The notes: generated from the letters alone by a model not told the origin. 64,000 nt of DNA from DATKZS01 sp035527835 [NCBI: bacterium] (GCA_035527835.1 DATKZS010000041.1:8848-72847), one strand, 5' to 3'; counted from the stretch's first letter, positions 8,395 to 18,942 are shown. Made by a program: numbers and translations.

Positions 8395-8424
8395 CGTGCT
8401 CGTGGGGCAAAGGAGGGTACTGAC

Positions 8425-8616
8425 ATGCTAGGCGGCATCGGTCCTTGGGAAATCGTCGTCGTTCTGCTGGTCTTGGCCGTCATCTTCGGCGCGAGCCGCA
8501 TCCCCGAGATCGGCTCCAACCTGGGCAAGGGCATCAAGAACTTCAAGAAGTCCTTCAGCGAGGTCGAGGACGTGGAGGATAAAAAGAAGGAGCTCAAGGA
8601 GAGCGGGGGGAAATAG
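8425..8616 (+). CDS. tatA: Twin-arginine translocase subunit TatA/E
   Basis: 63 residues with the canonical design: a short periplasmic N-terminus (MLGGIGPWE), one transmembrane helix (IVVVLLVLAVIFGAS), the hinge RIPEIGSNLGKG, an amphipathic helix KNFKKSFSEVED and a charged tail. It forms the pore-like oligomer of the Tat protein export system in the inner membrane. A strong Shine-Dalgarno (AAAGGAGGG) precedes ATG 8425. It is single-gene here; no tatC or tatB is nearby. A terminator follows directly. Confidence 0.95.
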   Translation: MLGGIGPWEIVVVLLVLAVIFGASRIPEIGSNLGKGIKNFKKSFSEVEDVEDKKKELKESGGK

Positions 8617-8647
8617 CGCCCGCGAAACGCTGATCGTTCCGCTTCCA

Positions 8648-8677
8648 AGGAGGGCCGGCCGCCCTCCTTTAATTTTG
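8648..8677 (+). terminator. Rho-independent terminator after tatA
   Basis: Stem AAGGAGGGC / GCCCTCCTT with a five-base loop, followed by taatttt. Confidence 0.75.
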
Positions 8678-8689
8678 GCCACGTGCCAT

Positions 8690-9060
8690 CAGGACATGAA
8701 CGCCGGCACATGGCAGTAGCGCCGCCGGCATCGCGGAAAAGCAGGGTTCTTGGGCTGCTCACTTTTCTAACGTTGCCGCATTTCGTCGCCTTCGGCTGAC
8801 AATTTTTGACAGTCCTCAATCCGTGATGCACCATCATTGCGGTCCAAAATATTTCCCCGAAGGGGACTGACGTGAGTAGCCGGGAGGTGAAACCCCCGGA
8901 ACCGCGCGCAACGCCATTCCGGCCCTGAAGGGGCCGCACCTCGCCGGCGCTTTTGGTTCAACATCTTCAGGGTTGAGGACCAAGGTGTGCGCTTTTCCGC
9001 AGGTTGCACCTGCGGCTACTCACATTGCCGCCCCTTGCGGGGTATCGAAGCCGGTTGCCA
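8690..9060. repeat. Cluster of REP-like palindromes between tatA and groL
   Basis: No gene is seen. The stretch is a patchwork of short palindromes: ccccgaaggggactgacg, gtagccgggaggtgaaacccccgg, ccctgaagggg, gcaggttgcacctgc and cgccccttgcggggt. Words such as 'gtagccg / cggctac' occur at both ends (8875 and 9013) in inverted orientation. Confidence 0.6.
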
Positions 9061-9074
9061 GTATTATTTTCACA

Positions 9075-9105
9075 AAAAACAGGAGCGGCCGGGCCGCTCC
9101 TGTTC
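9075..9105 (-). terminator. Rho-independent terminator of groSL
   Basis: On the minus strand: stem ACAGGAGCGGCC / GGCCGCTCCTGT followed by TTTTTT, about 40 bases after the groL stop. Confidence 0.85.
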
Positions 9106-9141
9106 TGAGCTCTGGTTGGGCCGGCTTGGGCCAGCGGGTGA

Positions 9142-10794
<1,653 letters not shown>

Positions 10795-10805
10795 TCATGA
10801 ATCGC

Positions 10806-11102
10806 TTATTTCTCGATCACCGCGAGGATCTCCTCCTCCCGCATGATCATGTATTCCTCGCCGTCGAGCTTCACCACCGCGCCCGAGTACTTCTCGAACA
10901 GCACCCGGTCGCCGGCCTTCACGCCCAGCGGCTGCACCGTGCCGTCGTCCAGCTTCCTGCCGTTGCCCACCGCCACGATCTTGCCCTGGTGCGGCTTCTC
11001 CTTGGCCGTGTCCGGGATGATGATCCCGCCCGCGGTCTTCTCCTCCTCCTCCAATTGCTTGACCAGAATCCGGTCGTGCAGCGGACGAACTTTTACTGCC
11101 AT
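10806..11102 (-). CDS. groS: Co-chaperonin GroES
   Basis: 98 residues. N-terminal [12 protein letters not shown] and the mobile loop [25 protein letters not shown] are typical, followed by [17 protein letters not shown] and the final EEEILAVIE. It caps the GroEL ring. A good Shine-Dalgarno (GGAGGGAAC) precedes the ATG. First gene of the groSL operon, with the CIRCE operator about 140 bases upstream. Confidence 0.99.
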   Translation of the reverse strand: MAVKVRPLHDRILVKQLEEEEKTAGGIIIPDTAKEKPHQGKIVAVGNGRKLDDGTVQPLGVKAGDRVLFEKYSGAVVKLDGEEYMIMREEEILAVIEK

Positions 11103-11244
11103 CTCCGTTCCCTCCTTTTCGTTATCGTATTGATATTATTCGACAAATCTTCTCGGCCCCCGCCCCTTGCCATAACGGGCAAGCCGGTCTCGACATATAT
11201 TTTATTCATGATTTCCGGGCTGTCAAGAGATTTTTAGATAAAAA

Positions 11245-11271
11245 TTAGCACTCCCTTGCCTTGAGTGCTAA
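11245..11271 (-). promoter_or_regulatory. CIRCE operator (HrcA binding site)
   Basis: A perfect TTAGCACTC-N9-GAGTGCTAA. Located upstream of groS, it implies heat-shock control of groSL by HrcA. hrcA itself is not in the window. Confidence 0.97.
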
Positions 11272-11329
11272 AAACAATATATCAAGATTTTCGGATTTTG
11301 CAAATTTTCTGTTCGGACGCATGAGGATC

Positions 11330-11426
11330 GGGCTGGGGAGGCCGGTTCACCGGCCTTATGCCTTGGTCCAGGCCCGTGCTTTAGCGCGGGTAGGCGGGAT
11401 GCCGGTTGTCGGCTCCGGACCCCGTT
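11330..11426. repeat. Short palindromes between groS and the YfhO gene
   Basis: Units aggccggttcaccggcct, cccgtgctttagcgcggg and accccgttttaacggggt occur in succession. The last one encodes the C-terminal FREPR of the neighbouring membrane protein. Confidence 0.6.
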
Positions 11427-14135
11427 TTAACGGGGTTCTCGAAACAGAGGATTTATCCGGCGGCTAACGCCTGCGCCCAACAGGCATAATAACGACCCCA
11501 CGCTGACCCACAGCCCCACCCGGAAGCTTTGCGGCTGATAGGCCATGCTGACCCGGTGCACGCCCGGCCCCAGGGGCAGGCCGCGGAAGGCGTAGTCCGC
11601 CGCTAATATCCGCTCCTCCCTGCCGTCAACCCACGCGCGCCAGCCCGGGAAGTAAACATCGGTGAGCAGCAAGAGACGCGGAGCGGCCGCCGCCGCCGTA
11701 AGCTCCACCCGCTCCGGAGCATAGCGGTCCACCCGCACGCCCTCGCCCTCCCCGAGCCCGTCTCCCCGGATCTCCGGAAGCGGCGGCCCTTCCACCACCG
11801 CCTGCTTGCCCGGATCGAACGCGGGAGCGAGCAGCTTGCCCAACACCTCGTCGCGCCGCGCTGTTTCCACCTTGCTCACCAGGAACGCCGCGGCCATGGC
11901 GCCGGGGTTCTCGAAGATAGTAAAGCCCGGGCCGGCCAAGGCCGTTTTAAAGTATTTGGACCGGTTCACGATCCTCGGGTCCCGGAGCACGGCCTCGGCG
12001 TCTCCGCCCTTGGCCGGGATGGCGGCGAAATATAGTGTTGTAGTGCGGTCTCCCCTCTTACCGAGATCAATGCCGGGTTCGGAAAGCCTCGGCCCACGAC
12101 GGAACCCGGCAAACTCCAGCGCCTTCACCTTCTCCCCCACTCCCGTAATTACCGCAAGCCACTGGCCCGGACCGTGGTCCTCCACCTGAAATAAAAGCCG
12201 GTCACCCGGTTGAATGAAAATCGAACCGGAGACCTGGCCGAAAAAATGGAGCAAATCATGCGCGTGAGAGCCGCCCACGTCCAGGCGCTCGACCTCGGCC
12301 CCGTTCCCCGACGCGAGCAGCGGCGAGTCCGGGAAAGCCAGGAAAAAATGGTCCGCGAACTTAAGGTTGCGCTCCTCAGCCGCCAGGTACTTGATGCCCA
12401 TGAGGTCCAGGAAGCGGATGTTTTTGTCGGTGACGAACGCGCCTTCCTTGAAGACCTTGGTGGCCTCCAGGTCCGCGATCTTGTGGTCCACTTCGCGGAA
12501 CGTGCCGGGAATGATGGCGTTCAAAAAGCGGGTGTAGCGGTCCACCGACACCGTGATGAAGCCGTCGGCCGAGCGCGTGCCGTAAAGGACCCCGGTCTGG
12601 AGCGGCACGCTGATATTCTCCCAGTGGTCCCAGGGGTACATGGTCTGCACGCGGTGCAGACCCGGATGCTCCTCCATGAACCGCGCGTATTCGGGCGGAA
12701 AGTGGAAGGGGTCCAGATCGTTCCGCGGCATGGTGTACATGACGGGCAGAGCGTAGGTGCACAGCGCGATGGCCATGAACGCCCACTGGGGCCACGCGGG
12801 CCGGCGCGTGAAGATGCGCCGCGAAAAGATGAGGAGCGCGCCGATGGCCGCGGCGGCGATCATGCCGGCGCTCATGGCGTGGCCGAGATTTTTGAGCGCC
12901 GGCTCCATGGCGGGCTCGGCGTACACGGCCAAGAGCTCGGGCCGGCGCGCGAGGAACCCGAACCAGACGGCCGCGCCCATGATGCATAACGCCCCGCAGG
13001 CTCTGAGCCATCCCCGGCCCTTCGCGGCCATGACCCGGTCCGCGCCCAGCGCGATCATGGCGGCGATGATGATCCCGGCGTGGAAGATTATGCGCGAGTG
13101 GGCGAGCAGGTCGCGGAGCAGCGGGACGCGGTAGAGGACCCAGAGCGCGCCGAAAAGGTCGTGGATCAGGCACAGGCAATAGCAAAAGAGCAGCGCGCAC
13201 AAGAAAAGCACGGCTGACCGGCGCGCTCCGGCCACGGCCGCGGTGAACAGGGCGAGCACGAGTCCGGAGGCCAGGTACTGGGTCCAGGTCGCGGCCCCGG
13301 CGTTAAGCGATGACCAGATCTTGAAATAGCCGTAGGTCAGGCCCTCGCCGCGGATGCTGAAATGGGTGAGCTCGAGCGTGGGCAGGGCCTGGACCTGGGA
13401 CAGCAGGTATCCGATGATGAAGGCCGCGGTAAACAGGACGTAGGCCGCCGCCACCTTCCGCCACTCTCTCCGGTAATAAATTCCGGCCGCGATCAGCCCG
13501 AGCGCGATGAGCTCGTAGGCGAGCCCGGTAAGCTCGACGTGGCCGCCCAGGTACATGACCAGGTTCGCGCTAACGAAGCCGACGAGGTATATGAAGCGCC
13601 GCTCCGTGACGAGCCCGATCACGCACAGGAACAGCCATGGCGCGACGCAGCCGGTCCGCAGGGTGGGCGCGAAATTGCCCAGGCCCTCCAGGATGAACAC
13701 CGCGCCCTGGATGACCACCGCGAGCATCGCGGCCCATCCGCTCGCCCCCAGGCGGCGGATGAGGTAGAACAGGCCCAGCGCATACACCGTCGCCATGATC
13801 CACTGGCTCACCCACACCGCGCGGCCGAAGCTCGCCGCCGCATAGACCAGGTCGAGCGGGTACAGCGCGGCCGAGTGCGACCAGGCCAGGAAGGGCATGC
13901 CGCAGAAAAGGTCCGGGGTCCACAGCGGAAAGAAGCCGCGGCCGTAGCTGTCGTTGATGAAGCGGTGATACAAGAGCCACTGCGACTCGTCCTGGTACGA
14001 CGGCAGCAGCGTGGTCAGGCCGTTAAAAAGGCAGGGAGCGTAGAAGGCGGAAACGTAGGCGATCACGGCGAGCGCCAGCCCCGCGTTCGCGCGCCGCTCC
14101 AACCGGCCGCCGCGCTTTCCGTTTTCTTCGCTCAT
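11427..14135 (-). CDS. YfhO-like multi-pass membrane protein
   Basis: 902 residues. The N-terminal ~450 hold about a dozen transmembrane helices. An early luminal segment LLPSYQDESQWLLYHRFIND...FFPLWTPDLFCGMPFLAWSHSAALYPLD has the 'D..Q..P...N..L..G.P...' style of YfhO/GT-C glycosyltransferase-like proteins. A large extracytoplasmic part follows, then the conserved C-terminal VYFPGWRAWVDG...GVHRVSMAYQP and a last helix. YfhO proteins are linked to glycosylation of surface polymers. The final residues are encoded by palindromic repeat DNA. Confidence 0.8.
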   Translation of the reverse strand: MSEENGKRGGRLERRANAGLALAVIAYVSAFYAPCLFNGLTTLLPSYQDESQWLLYHRFINDSYGRGFFPLWTPDLFCGMPFLAWSHSAALYPLDLVYAAASFGRAVWVSQWIMATVYALGLFYLIRRLGASGWAAMLAVVIQGAVFILEGLGNFAPTLRTGCVAPWLFLCVIGLVTERRFIYLVGFVSANLVMYLGGHVELTGLAYELIALGLIAAGIYYRREWRKVAAAYVLFTAAFIIGYLLSQVQALPTLELTHFSIRGEGLTYGYFKIWSSLNAGAATWTQYLASGLVLALFTAAVAGARRSAVLFLCALLFCYCLCLIHDLFGALWVLYRVPLLRDLLAHSRIIFHAGIIIAAMIALGADRVMAAKGRGWLRACGALCIMGAAVWFGFLARRPELLAVYAEPAMEPALKNLGHAMSAGMIAAAAIGALLIFSRRIFTRRPAWPQWAFMAIALCTYALPVMYTMPRNDLDPFHFPPEYARFMEEHPGLHRVQTMYPWDHWENISVPLQTGVLYGTRSADGFITVSVDRYTRFLNAIIPGTFREVDHKIADLEATKVFKEGAFVTDKNIRFLDLMGIKYLAAEERNLKFADHFFLAFPDSPLLASGNGAEVERLDVGGSHAHDLLHFFGQVSGSIFIQPGDRLLFQVEDHGPGQWLAVITGVGEKVKALEFAGFRRGPRLSEPGIDLGKRGDRTTTLYFAAIPAKGGDAEAVLRDPRIVNRSKYFKTALAGPGFTIFENPGAMAAAFLVSKVETARRDEVLGKLLAPAFDPGKQAVVEGPPLPEIRGDGLGEGEGVRVDRYAPERVELTAAAAAPRLLLLTDVYFPGWRAWVDGREERILAADYAFRGLPLGPGVHRVSMAYQPQSFRVGLWVSVGSLLCLLGAGVSRRINPLFREPR

Positions 14136-14200
14136 TCGAGTTCCCGCCCGCCATTATATTAAGGCCGGCGCGGGGCCGCAACCGCGCGAACCGCCGGCCC

Positions 14201-14229
14201 TTGACGATCCGCCCTGCTTGGACTATATT
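14201..14229 (+). promoter_or_regulatory. Strong sigma70-type promoter for tRNA-Arg
   Basis: TTGACG at 14201-14206, a 17-base spacer and TATATT at 14224-14229, about 30 bases before the tRNA. Confidence 0.8.
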
Positions 14230-14261
14230 TTATAGTCCGGGATGGGGCCATTCATCCCCTC

Positions 14262-14338
14262 GCGCCCTTAGCTCAATTGGATAGAGCGTGTGGCTACGGA
14301 CCACAAGGCTGGGGGTTCAAGTCCCTCAGGGCGCACCA
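14262..14338 (+). tRNA. tRNA-Arg (anticodon ACG)
   Basis: A full cloverleaf with acceptor pair gcgccct / agggcgc, D-arm GCTCAATTGGATAGAGC, anticodon stem tgtgg / ccaca around ctACGga, T-arm ggggGTTCAAGtccct, and an encoded CCA. Confidence 0.96.
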
Positions 14339-14350
14339 TTGATGAAAAAG

Positions 14351-14382
14351 CGAGGCGGCCGTAAGGACGCCTCTAATTTTTT
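14351..14382 (+). terminator. Rho-independent terminator of tRNA-Arg
   Basis: Stem gaggcg / cgcctc, then taatttttt. Confidence 0.8.
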
Positions 14383-14422
14383 CAGAGGGCTGGACCCCTT
14401 TATAAGCGGGCGAGTTTTCCGA

Positions 14423-14764
14423 GCCACAGATTAACACAGATAAACACACAGTGCTGTCCAAAATAAACGGACCGGAGAACCGCCAAGGCGCCAAGAGCGC
14501 CCAGGATTATTTTTTAACACGATTTTAAGAGGGCTTGGGTGCGAATGTTTCTTGCTTGACGCTCCCGTCGGCCGGTCCGCCAAGCCGGTTGGGGCCAACG
14601 CTCCGGAGCTGTTTTTTGCCGGGCCGCAAAAAAACATCATGATTTACTTGGCGATCCTTGGCGCTCTTGGCGTCTTGGCGGTTTTCTTGCGGCCTATTTT
14701 GGACAAGAGTGATAAACACAGATTATTTTTTGCATCCGTGTTCATCCGTGTTCATCTGTGGTTG
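14423..14764. repeat. ACAGATGAACAC-class hairpin split by MITE copy 2
   Basis: Left arm ccacagattaacacagataaacaca. The right arm, gcatccgtgttcatccgtgttcatctgtgg-like, resumes after the MITE. Removing the MITE and one 9-bp duplication restores a continuous hairpin. Confidence 0.8.
14449..14711 (+). mobile_element. 263-bp MITE, copy 2
   Basis: Same ends and length as copy 1. The perfect 9-bp target duplication ATAAACACA lies at 14440-14448 and 14712-14720. The insertion is inside an ACAGATGAACAC-class hairpin. Confidence 0.93.
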
Positions 14765-14800
14765 CTCTCTGGACCCAAGCTGTTAGCGCGGAATCTGCCC

Positions 14801-15253
14801 ATGACCGATGACGAAAAATACATGGCCGAGGCCCTGGCCGAGGCGCGGGCCGCGGCGGAGGCGGGCGAGGTCCCGGTCGGCTGCGTGATCGTGAGCCGGG
14901 GCCGGGTGATCGGGCGGGGTCATAACCTCCGGGAGGCCACCAATGACCCGACCGCGCACGCCGAGATCGTGGCGCTTCGGGAGGCCGCCAAGGCCGTGGG
15001 CTGCTGGCGCGTCACGCCCGCGGCCTGTTACGTCACCTGCGAGCCGTGCCCCATGTGCGCGGGCGCGCTGGTGAACGCCCGGGTGGACCGCCTGGTCTAT
15101 GGCTGCGCGGACCCCAAGGCCGGCGCCTGCGGAACGCTCTTCGATATCCCGCGCGACCCGCGGCTGAACCACCGGATGGAGGTCGCGGCCGGAGTGATGG
15201 AACCGGAGTGCGCGAGACTGCTCCAGGAGTTTTTCCGCGGCCGAAGGTTATAG
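14801..15253 (+). CDS. tadA: tRNA-specific adenosine deaminase TadA
   Basis: 150 residues from ATG 14801. The cytidine/deoxycytidylate-deaminase zinc site is intact: HAE in DPTAHAEIVALR (His ligand and catalytic Glu) and PCPMC (two Cys ligands). TadA converts A34 to inosine in tRNA-Arg(ACG), and that tRNA is encoded 460 bases upstream. It is followed by tRNA-Ser genes, the SRP RNA and dnaX, an arrangement seen in many bacteria. Confidence 0.95.
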   Translation: MTDDEKYMAEALAEARAAAEAGEVPVGCVIVSRGRVIGRGHNLREATNDPTAHAEIVALREAAKAVGCWRVTPAACYVTCEPCPMCAGALVNARVDRLVYGCADPKAGACGTLFDIPRDPRLNHRMEVAAGVMEPECARLLQEFFRGRRL

Positions 15254-15333
15254 GCTTGAGGCTTGGGGCTTGAGGGTGGATGCATGGGTCTGGTCCCTCT
15301 GCCCTCAAGCCTCAAGCCCCAAGCCTCAAGCCT
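15252..15333. repeat. Hairpin repeat, GGCTTGAGGCTTGGGG class
   Basis: Arms of ggcttgaggcttggggcttgag words and their inverse around a ~25-base loop. The tadA stop is at its edge. Other members: 18935-19041, and single arms at 31254-31308, 36265-36293 and 63957-63990. Confidence 0.85.
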
Positions 15334-15389
15334 TTCTTCCGGCCCATTTGCATGGCCGTGCAAATCGGATAAAATCTAGATTGACAAAG

Positions 15390-15459
15390 GGGTTTGTGGT
15401 TTGTAGTTTGTGGTTTGTGGTTATCGAACCAAAAACCCAAAACCCCAAACCACAAACCT
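15390..15459. repeat. Hairpin repeat, GGTTTGTGG class (1)
   Basis: Arms of ggtttgtggtttgtagtttg words and their inverse (ccaaaccacaaacc). Located just before the first tRNA-Ser. Confidence 0.85.
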
Positions 15460-15468
15460 GTTTTAAAC

Positions 15469-15558
15469 GGAGAGGTGGCCGAGTGGCTGAAGGCGGCAGA
15501 CTCGAAATCTGTTGTATCGCTTGCGGTACCGGGGGTTCAAATCCCTCCCTCTCCGCCA
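15469..15558 (+). tRNA. tRNA-Ser (anticodon CGA)
   Basis: 90 bases with a long variable arm. Acceptor ggagagg / cctctcc, D-arm GCCGAGTGGCTGAAGGC, anticodon loop ctCGAaa, T-arm GGGGGTTCAAATCCCTC, encoded CCA. Confidence 0.96.
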
Positions 15559-15566
15559 CTTTAATC

Positions 15567-15630
15567 GGGTTTGTGGTTTGTAGTTTGTGGTTTAAGAACC
15601 CCAAACCCAAAACCCCAAACCACAAACCTT
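15567..15630. repeat. Hairpin repeat, GGTTTGTGG class (2)
   Basis: Fills the whole gap between the two tRNA-Ser genes. Arms gggtttgtggtttgtagtttg and inverse. Confidence 0.85.
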
Positions 15631-15636
15631 TAAAAC

Positions 15637-15731
<95 letters not shown>

Positions 15732-15738
15732 TATAAAA

Positions 15739-15820
15739 GGTTTGTGGTTTGAGGTTTGTGGTTTGTGGTTCGGGAACCAAAAACCTGAAACCACAAACCA
15801 CAAACTACAAACCACAAACC
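15739..15820. repeat. Hairpin repeat, GGTTTGTGG class (3)
   Basis: Third consecutive copy of this class, between tRNA-Ser(GGA) and the SRP RNA. Confidence 0.85.
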
Positions 15821-15827
15821 TCGTTTC

Positions 15828-15943
15828 CCGGGGCGATAGCCGGGTCCTGCACAACGGCGGCCCGTGAACCCCGTCATGTCCGGAAGGAAGCAGCGGTAAC
15901 GGGACCCGGCGTGTGCTGCAGGGTCGCCCGGCTATCACCCGGG
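15828..15943 (+). ncRNA. ffs: Signal recognition particle RNA (4.5S type)
   Basis: A compact bacterial SRP RNA. The domain IV core GTCCGGAAGGAAGCAGC has a GGAA tetraloop, with the flanking GTGAACCCCGTCA and GGTAACGG internal loops. Outer helices pair ccggggcgatagccggg with cccggctatcacccgg. It binds Ffh for co-translational membrane targeting. It lies immediately upstream of dnaX as in many bacteria. Confidence 0.93.
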
Positions 15944-15955
15944 GACGCGAGGTAG

Positions 15956-16050
15956 AAATTATGAATGATGAATTATTAATTATGAATGAAGAGCATCCCG
16001 GCGGCCTGCCGGATTTTTAATTCATCATTCATCATTCATCATTCATAATT
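15956..16050. repeat. Hairpin repeat, ATGAATGATGAATTATTAATT class
   Basis: AT-rich arms of atgaatgatgaattat words and ttcatcattcatcattcat around a GC core (gcggcctgccgg). Located between ffs and dnaX. Confidence 0.85.
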
Positions 16051-16089
16051 GTCATCCTCACGTCCGCCCACGTCCACGAAGGAGGGAAC

Positions 16090-17739
16090 TTGTCTTACCT
16101 GGTGCTGGCCAGAAAATGGCGTCCGCAGACCTTTGCCGAGATCCTGGGCCAGGAAGCCGTGGTCCAGACCATCCAGAACGCCATCAAGCAAAACCGGGTG
16201 GCCCACGCCTTCCTCTTCTCCGGCCCGCGCGGCGTGGGCAAGACCACCTTGGCCCGCGTCCTGTCCAAGGCCCTCAACTGCCAGTCCTTTGACCAACCCA
16301 CGATCACGCCCTGCGGCCACTGCTCGGCCTGCGTCGAGATCACGGCGGGGTCCGCCGTGGACGTCCTGGAAATTGACGGCGCGTCCAACACCAGCGTGGA
16401 CAACGTGCGCGAGCTGCGCGAGACCGTGCGCTACATGCCCGCTTCCTGCCGCACCAAGATCTACATCATTGACGAAGTGCACATGCTCTCGCAAAGCGCC
16501 TTCAATGCGCTCCTGAAGACCTTGGAGGAGCCGCCGTCGCACGTGGTCTTCATGTTCGCCACCACCGAGGCGCACAAGATCCCGGCCACCATCCTGTCGC
16601 GCTGCCAGCGCTACGAGTTCCACCGGGTGGGCGCGCCGCTATTGGTGACTCACCTGGAAAACATCTGCGGCCAGGAGGGCATCCGGCTGCCGGAAGGATC
16701 GCTCCGCGTGATCGCGCGGGAGGCGGAGGGCAGCGTGCGCGACGCGCTCTCTCTGCTCGACCAGGTGACCAGCTTCGGGACCGAGGGCCTTTCCGAGGAC
16801 GAGGTGCTGCGCATCCTGGGCGTGGTGGACCGCACCCTGGTGAGCGCCATCTGCAAGGCCGTGCTCGAAGGCGACGCCGCGGCCGCGCTCGACGAGCTCG
16901 CGCGCGCCGACGAGTCCGGCCACGACATGAAGCAGCTCGCGCGCGAGCTCACGCGCTGGTTTCGGAACCTGATGGTGGTGAAGCTGGCGAAGGACCCGGA
17001 GCGGCTGCTCGACGTCCCGGACCAGGAGCTCGGCCTGCTCAAGGAGGCCGCCGCGTCCAGGAACCTGGAGACCGTCGAGCGCCATTTCGACCAGTTGGCG
17101 CGGCTCGGCGAAGAGCTGGGCCGCGCCGGAGCGCCGCGGCTGATGATGGAAATGACCCTGGTCCGGATGGCCCTCACCCCGCCGCTGGTGCCGATGGAGG
17201 AGCTGATCGCCCGGATGGGAGAGCTTGAAGAGCGGCTGAGGCAGGGCGCGCCCGAATCAGCGCCGGCGGCCAAGGCGCAGCCGGCCGGGGCGGAGGCGCC
17301 GCTGTTCTCCTCGGAACCGGCCAAGGCCGCGCCGGCGGCGCAGCCGGAGACCGGCGGTACCGAGTCCGCGCTCACCTGGGAAGGCTTCATGGGCTTCGTG
17401 GAAAAGAAGGACCAGAAGCTCCACGCCCTGCTCGCCGCCGGGGTGTTCAGCGGGTTGTCGGGCCGCGAGTGGCGGCTTTCTTTTCCCGCCGGCCACTTTC
17501 TACTGGAGCGGCTCAAGGGCGAGCGCAACGCGGCGCGGGTCAAGGAGCTGATGACCGAGTGCTTCGGCGAGGGCCACCGGCTGGTCATCACCGAGGACAC
17601 GGCGCCGGCCGCTGGTCCCCCGCGCGCGAACCGGCTCCAGGAAGAAGACAAGCGGCGGCGCGAGGCCATGGACGACCCGCTGATCCAGGCCCTCCAGAAC
17701 AAGCTGGGCGGTGAGATCGAGGAGATCAAGACCAAGTAG
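16090..17739 (+). CDS. dnaX: DNA polymerase III subunit gamma/tau
   Basis: 549 residues. It starts at TTG 16090 (MSYLVLARKWRP) with GGAGGG a few bases upstream; no ATG is available. AAA+ clamp-loader features: GPRGVGKTTLARVLSKALNC (Walker A), a C4 zinc module (NC, then CGHCSAC), IDEVHMLS (Walker B) and the sensor-1/SRC segment ATILSRCQRYEF. A proline/alanine-rich linker and a C-terminal tau-like domain follow. No A-rich slippery sequence is evident, so a single product is likely. Followed by ybaB and recR. Confidence 0.96.
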   Translation: MSYLVLARKWRPQTFAEILGQEAVVQTIQNAIKQNRVAHAFLFSGPRGVGKTTLARVLSKALNCQSFDQPTITPCGHCSACVEITAGSAVDVLEIDGASNTSVDNVRELRETVRYMPASCRTKIYIIDEVHMLSQSAFNALLKTLEEPPSHVVFMFATTEAHKIPATILSRCQRYEFHRVGAPLLVTHLENICGQEGIRLPEGSLRVIAREAEGSVRDALSLLDQVTSFGTEGLSEDEVLRILGVVDRTLVSAICKAVLEGDAAAALDELARADESGHDMKQLARELTRWFRNLMVVKLAKDPERLLDVPDQELGLLKEAAASRNLETVERHFDQLARLGEELGRAGAPRLMMEMTLVRMALTPPLVPMEELIARMGELEERLRQGAPESAPAAKAQPAGAEAPLFSSEPAKAAPAAQPETGGTESALTWEGFMGFVEKKDQKLHALLAAGVFSGLSGREWRLSFPAGHFLLERLKGERNAARVKELMTECFGEGHRLVITEDTAPAAGPPRANRLQEEDKRRREAMDDPLIQALQNKLGGEIEEIKTK

Positions 17740-17766
17740 CGCTTTGCGGCGAGAGGCGCCGGGCCG

Positions 17767-17974
17767 GCGCTTTGGAGTGCGCGCGGCTTGCCGCCGATTT
17801 TACGAGCCGGGAGCTTGCTCCCGGCGGACTCTCCGGCGCACGCCAAGCAGGGGAGGGCTTCAATCTCGCTCCTGGTGGACTGAGAGTCTTGTTCCTGTGC
17901 CGGCCAGCAAGCTGGCCGAGCGAAAGCGGGTGACCCGCCTCAGGCGGCGGCAAGCCGCGCGCACTCCAAAGCGC
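17767..17974. repeat. ~200-bp REP element family A, copy A1
   Basis: Outer stem gcgctttggagtgcgcgcggcttgcc... and inverse ...ggcaagccgcgcgcactccaaagcg. Inner hairpins gccgggagcttgctcccggc and ccagcaagctgg. Same family and orientation as the copies flanking the RAYT at 40.2 kb. Confidence 0.88.
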
Positions 17975-18001
17975 TTCGCGCCGCTCGGAAGAGGAGGTTA
18001 T

Positions 18002-18340
18002 GTGAAACTGCCTTTTGACCTGTCCAATTTCGATTTGTCTTCCGTCATGGAGATGGCCCGGGGCCTGAAGCAGCAGGTGGCCCAGATGGAGGAGGGGCTG
18101 GGCCGCATCGAGGTCGAGTCGGTGGTGGGCGGGGGCATGGTCACGGTGCGGGCCACCGCGGCCGGGACCATTATCTCCATTGCGCTCGACCCCGAGCTTC
18201 TGGCCATGAACGACAAGGTCATGGTGGAGGGCCTGCTGGTCTCCGGGGTGAACCAGGCCCTGCAGGACGCCAAGCGCCGGCGGGAGGAGGAGATGCAGAA
18301 GCTCACGGGCGGGCTGGGCCTGCCGGGGTGGCTGGCGTGA
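18002..18340 (+). CDS. ebfC: YbaB/EbfC family nucleoid-associated protein
   Basis: 112 residues from GTG 18002, with AGAGGAGG six bases upstream (an ATG one base before is out of frame and stops at once). Family pattern: a coiled-coil helix (MEMARGLKQQVAQMEEGLGRIEVE), then GGGMVTVRATAAGTIISIALDPELL, then the KRRREEEMQKLTGGLGLPG tail. It binds DNA as a dimer. Conserved position between dnaX and recR; the recR start overlaps its stop (GTGA). Confidence 0.92.
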   Translation: MKLPFDLSNFDLSSVMEMARGLKQQVAQMEEGLGRIEVESVVGGGMVTVRATAAGTIISIALDPELLAMNDKVMVEGLLVSGVNQALQDAKRRREEEMQKLTGGLGLPGWLA

Positions 18341-18942
18341 GGGACGACCCGGTCGAGAAGCTCGCCCGCCTGCTCGCCCGCCTGCCCGGCATCGGCGAGA
18401 AGAGCGGGGCGCGGCTGGCCCATTACATCTGGCGCGCGCCCGGCCGCTACGCCGACGAGTTGGCCCTGGCCGTGCGCGAGGTCCGCGAGCGGGTCCAGGC
18501 CTGCCCGGTCTGCGGCAAGCCCTCCGTGGCCGCGCCCTGTGAAATCTGCTCCGACCCCGACCGCGACCACGGCGTGATCATGGTGGTGGAGGAGCCGCAG
18601 GACCTGGCCGCCATCGAGAAGACCGGGGCCTTCACCGGGACCTATCACGTGCTGATGGGAACGCTCTCGCCTCTCGCCGGACGCGGGCCCGATGACCTCA
18701 ACATCGCCTCATTGATCGAGCGCGCGCGGGACGAGAAGGTGCGCGAGATCATCCTCGCCACCAACCCCTCCGCCGAGGGCGACGCCACCGCGGCCTTCAT
18801 CGAAGAATCGCTGGCTGCCATCGGCCGGGACCTCAACGTAAGCCGCCTGGCCCGCGGCATCCCCACCGGCTCTCAGATCAAGTATCTCGACCCGCTCTCC
18901 CTGGAGCAGGCCATCAAGGACCGGAGGGGGAGGGGGGCTTGA
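18337..18942 (+). CDS. recR: Recombination mediator RecR
   Basis: About 201 residues. HhH region LARLLARLPGIGEKSGARLA, C4 zinc finger CPVCGKPSVAAPCEICSD, and a Toprim domain IMVVEEPQDLAAIEKTGAF...LSPLAGRGPDDL. Acts with RecO/RecF to load RecA at gaps. GTG 18337 overlaps the ybaB stop, implying coupling; an in-frame GTG at 18328 is an alternative. The 3' end runs into a GGCTTGAGG-class hairpin, which encodes the end of the gene. Confidence 0.95.
   Translation: MRDDPVEKLARLLARLPGIGEKSGARLAHYIWRAPGRYADELALAVREVRERVQACPVCGKPSVAAPCEICSDPDRDHGVIMVVEEPQDLAAIEKTGAFTGTYHVLMGTLSPLAGRGPDDLNIASLIERARDEKVREIILATNPSAEGDATAAFIEESLAAIGRDLNVSRLARGIPTGSQIKYLDPLSLEQAIKDRRGRGA

Noticed and set aside
8690-9060. 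Possible small gene between tatA and groL
   Set aside because: Frames are short and are explained by palindromic repeats.
16090-17739. Programmed frameshift in dnaX giving gamma and tau
   Set aside because: No A6G-type slippery run with a downstream stem was found.
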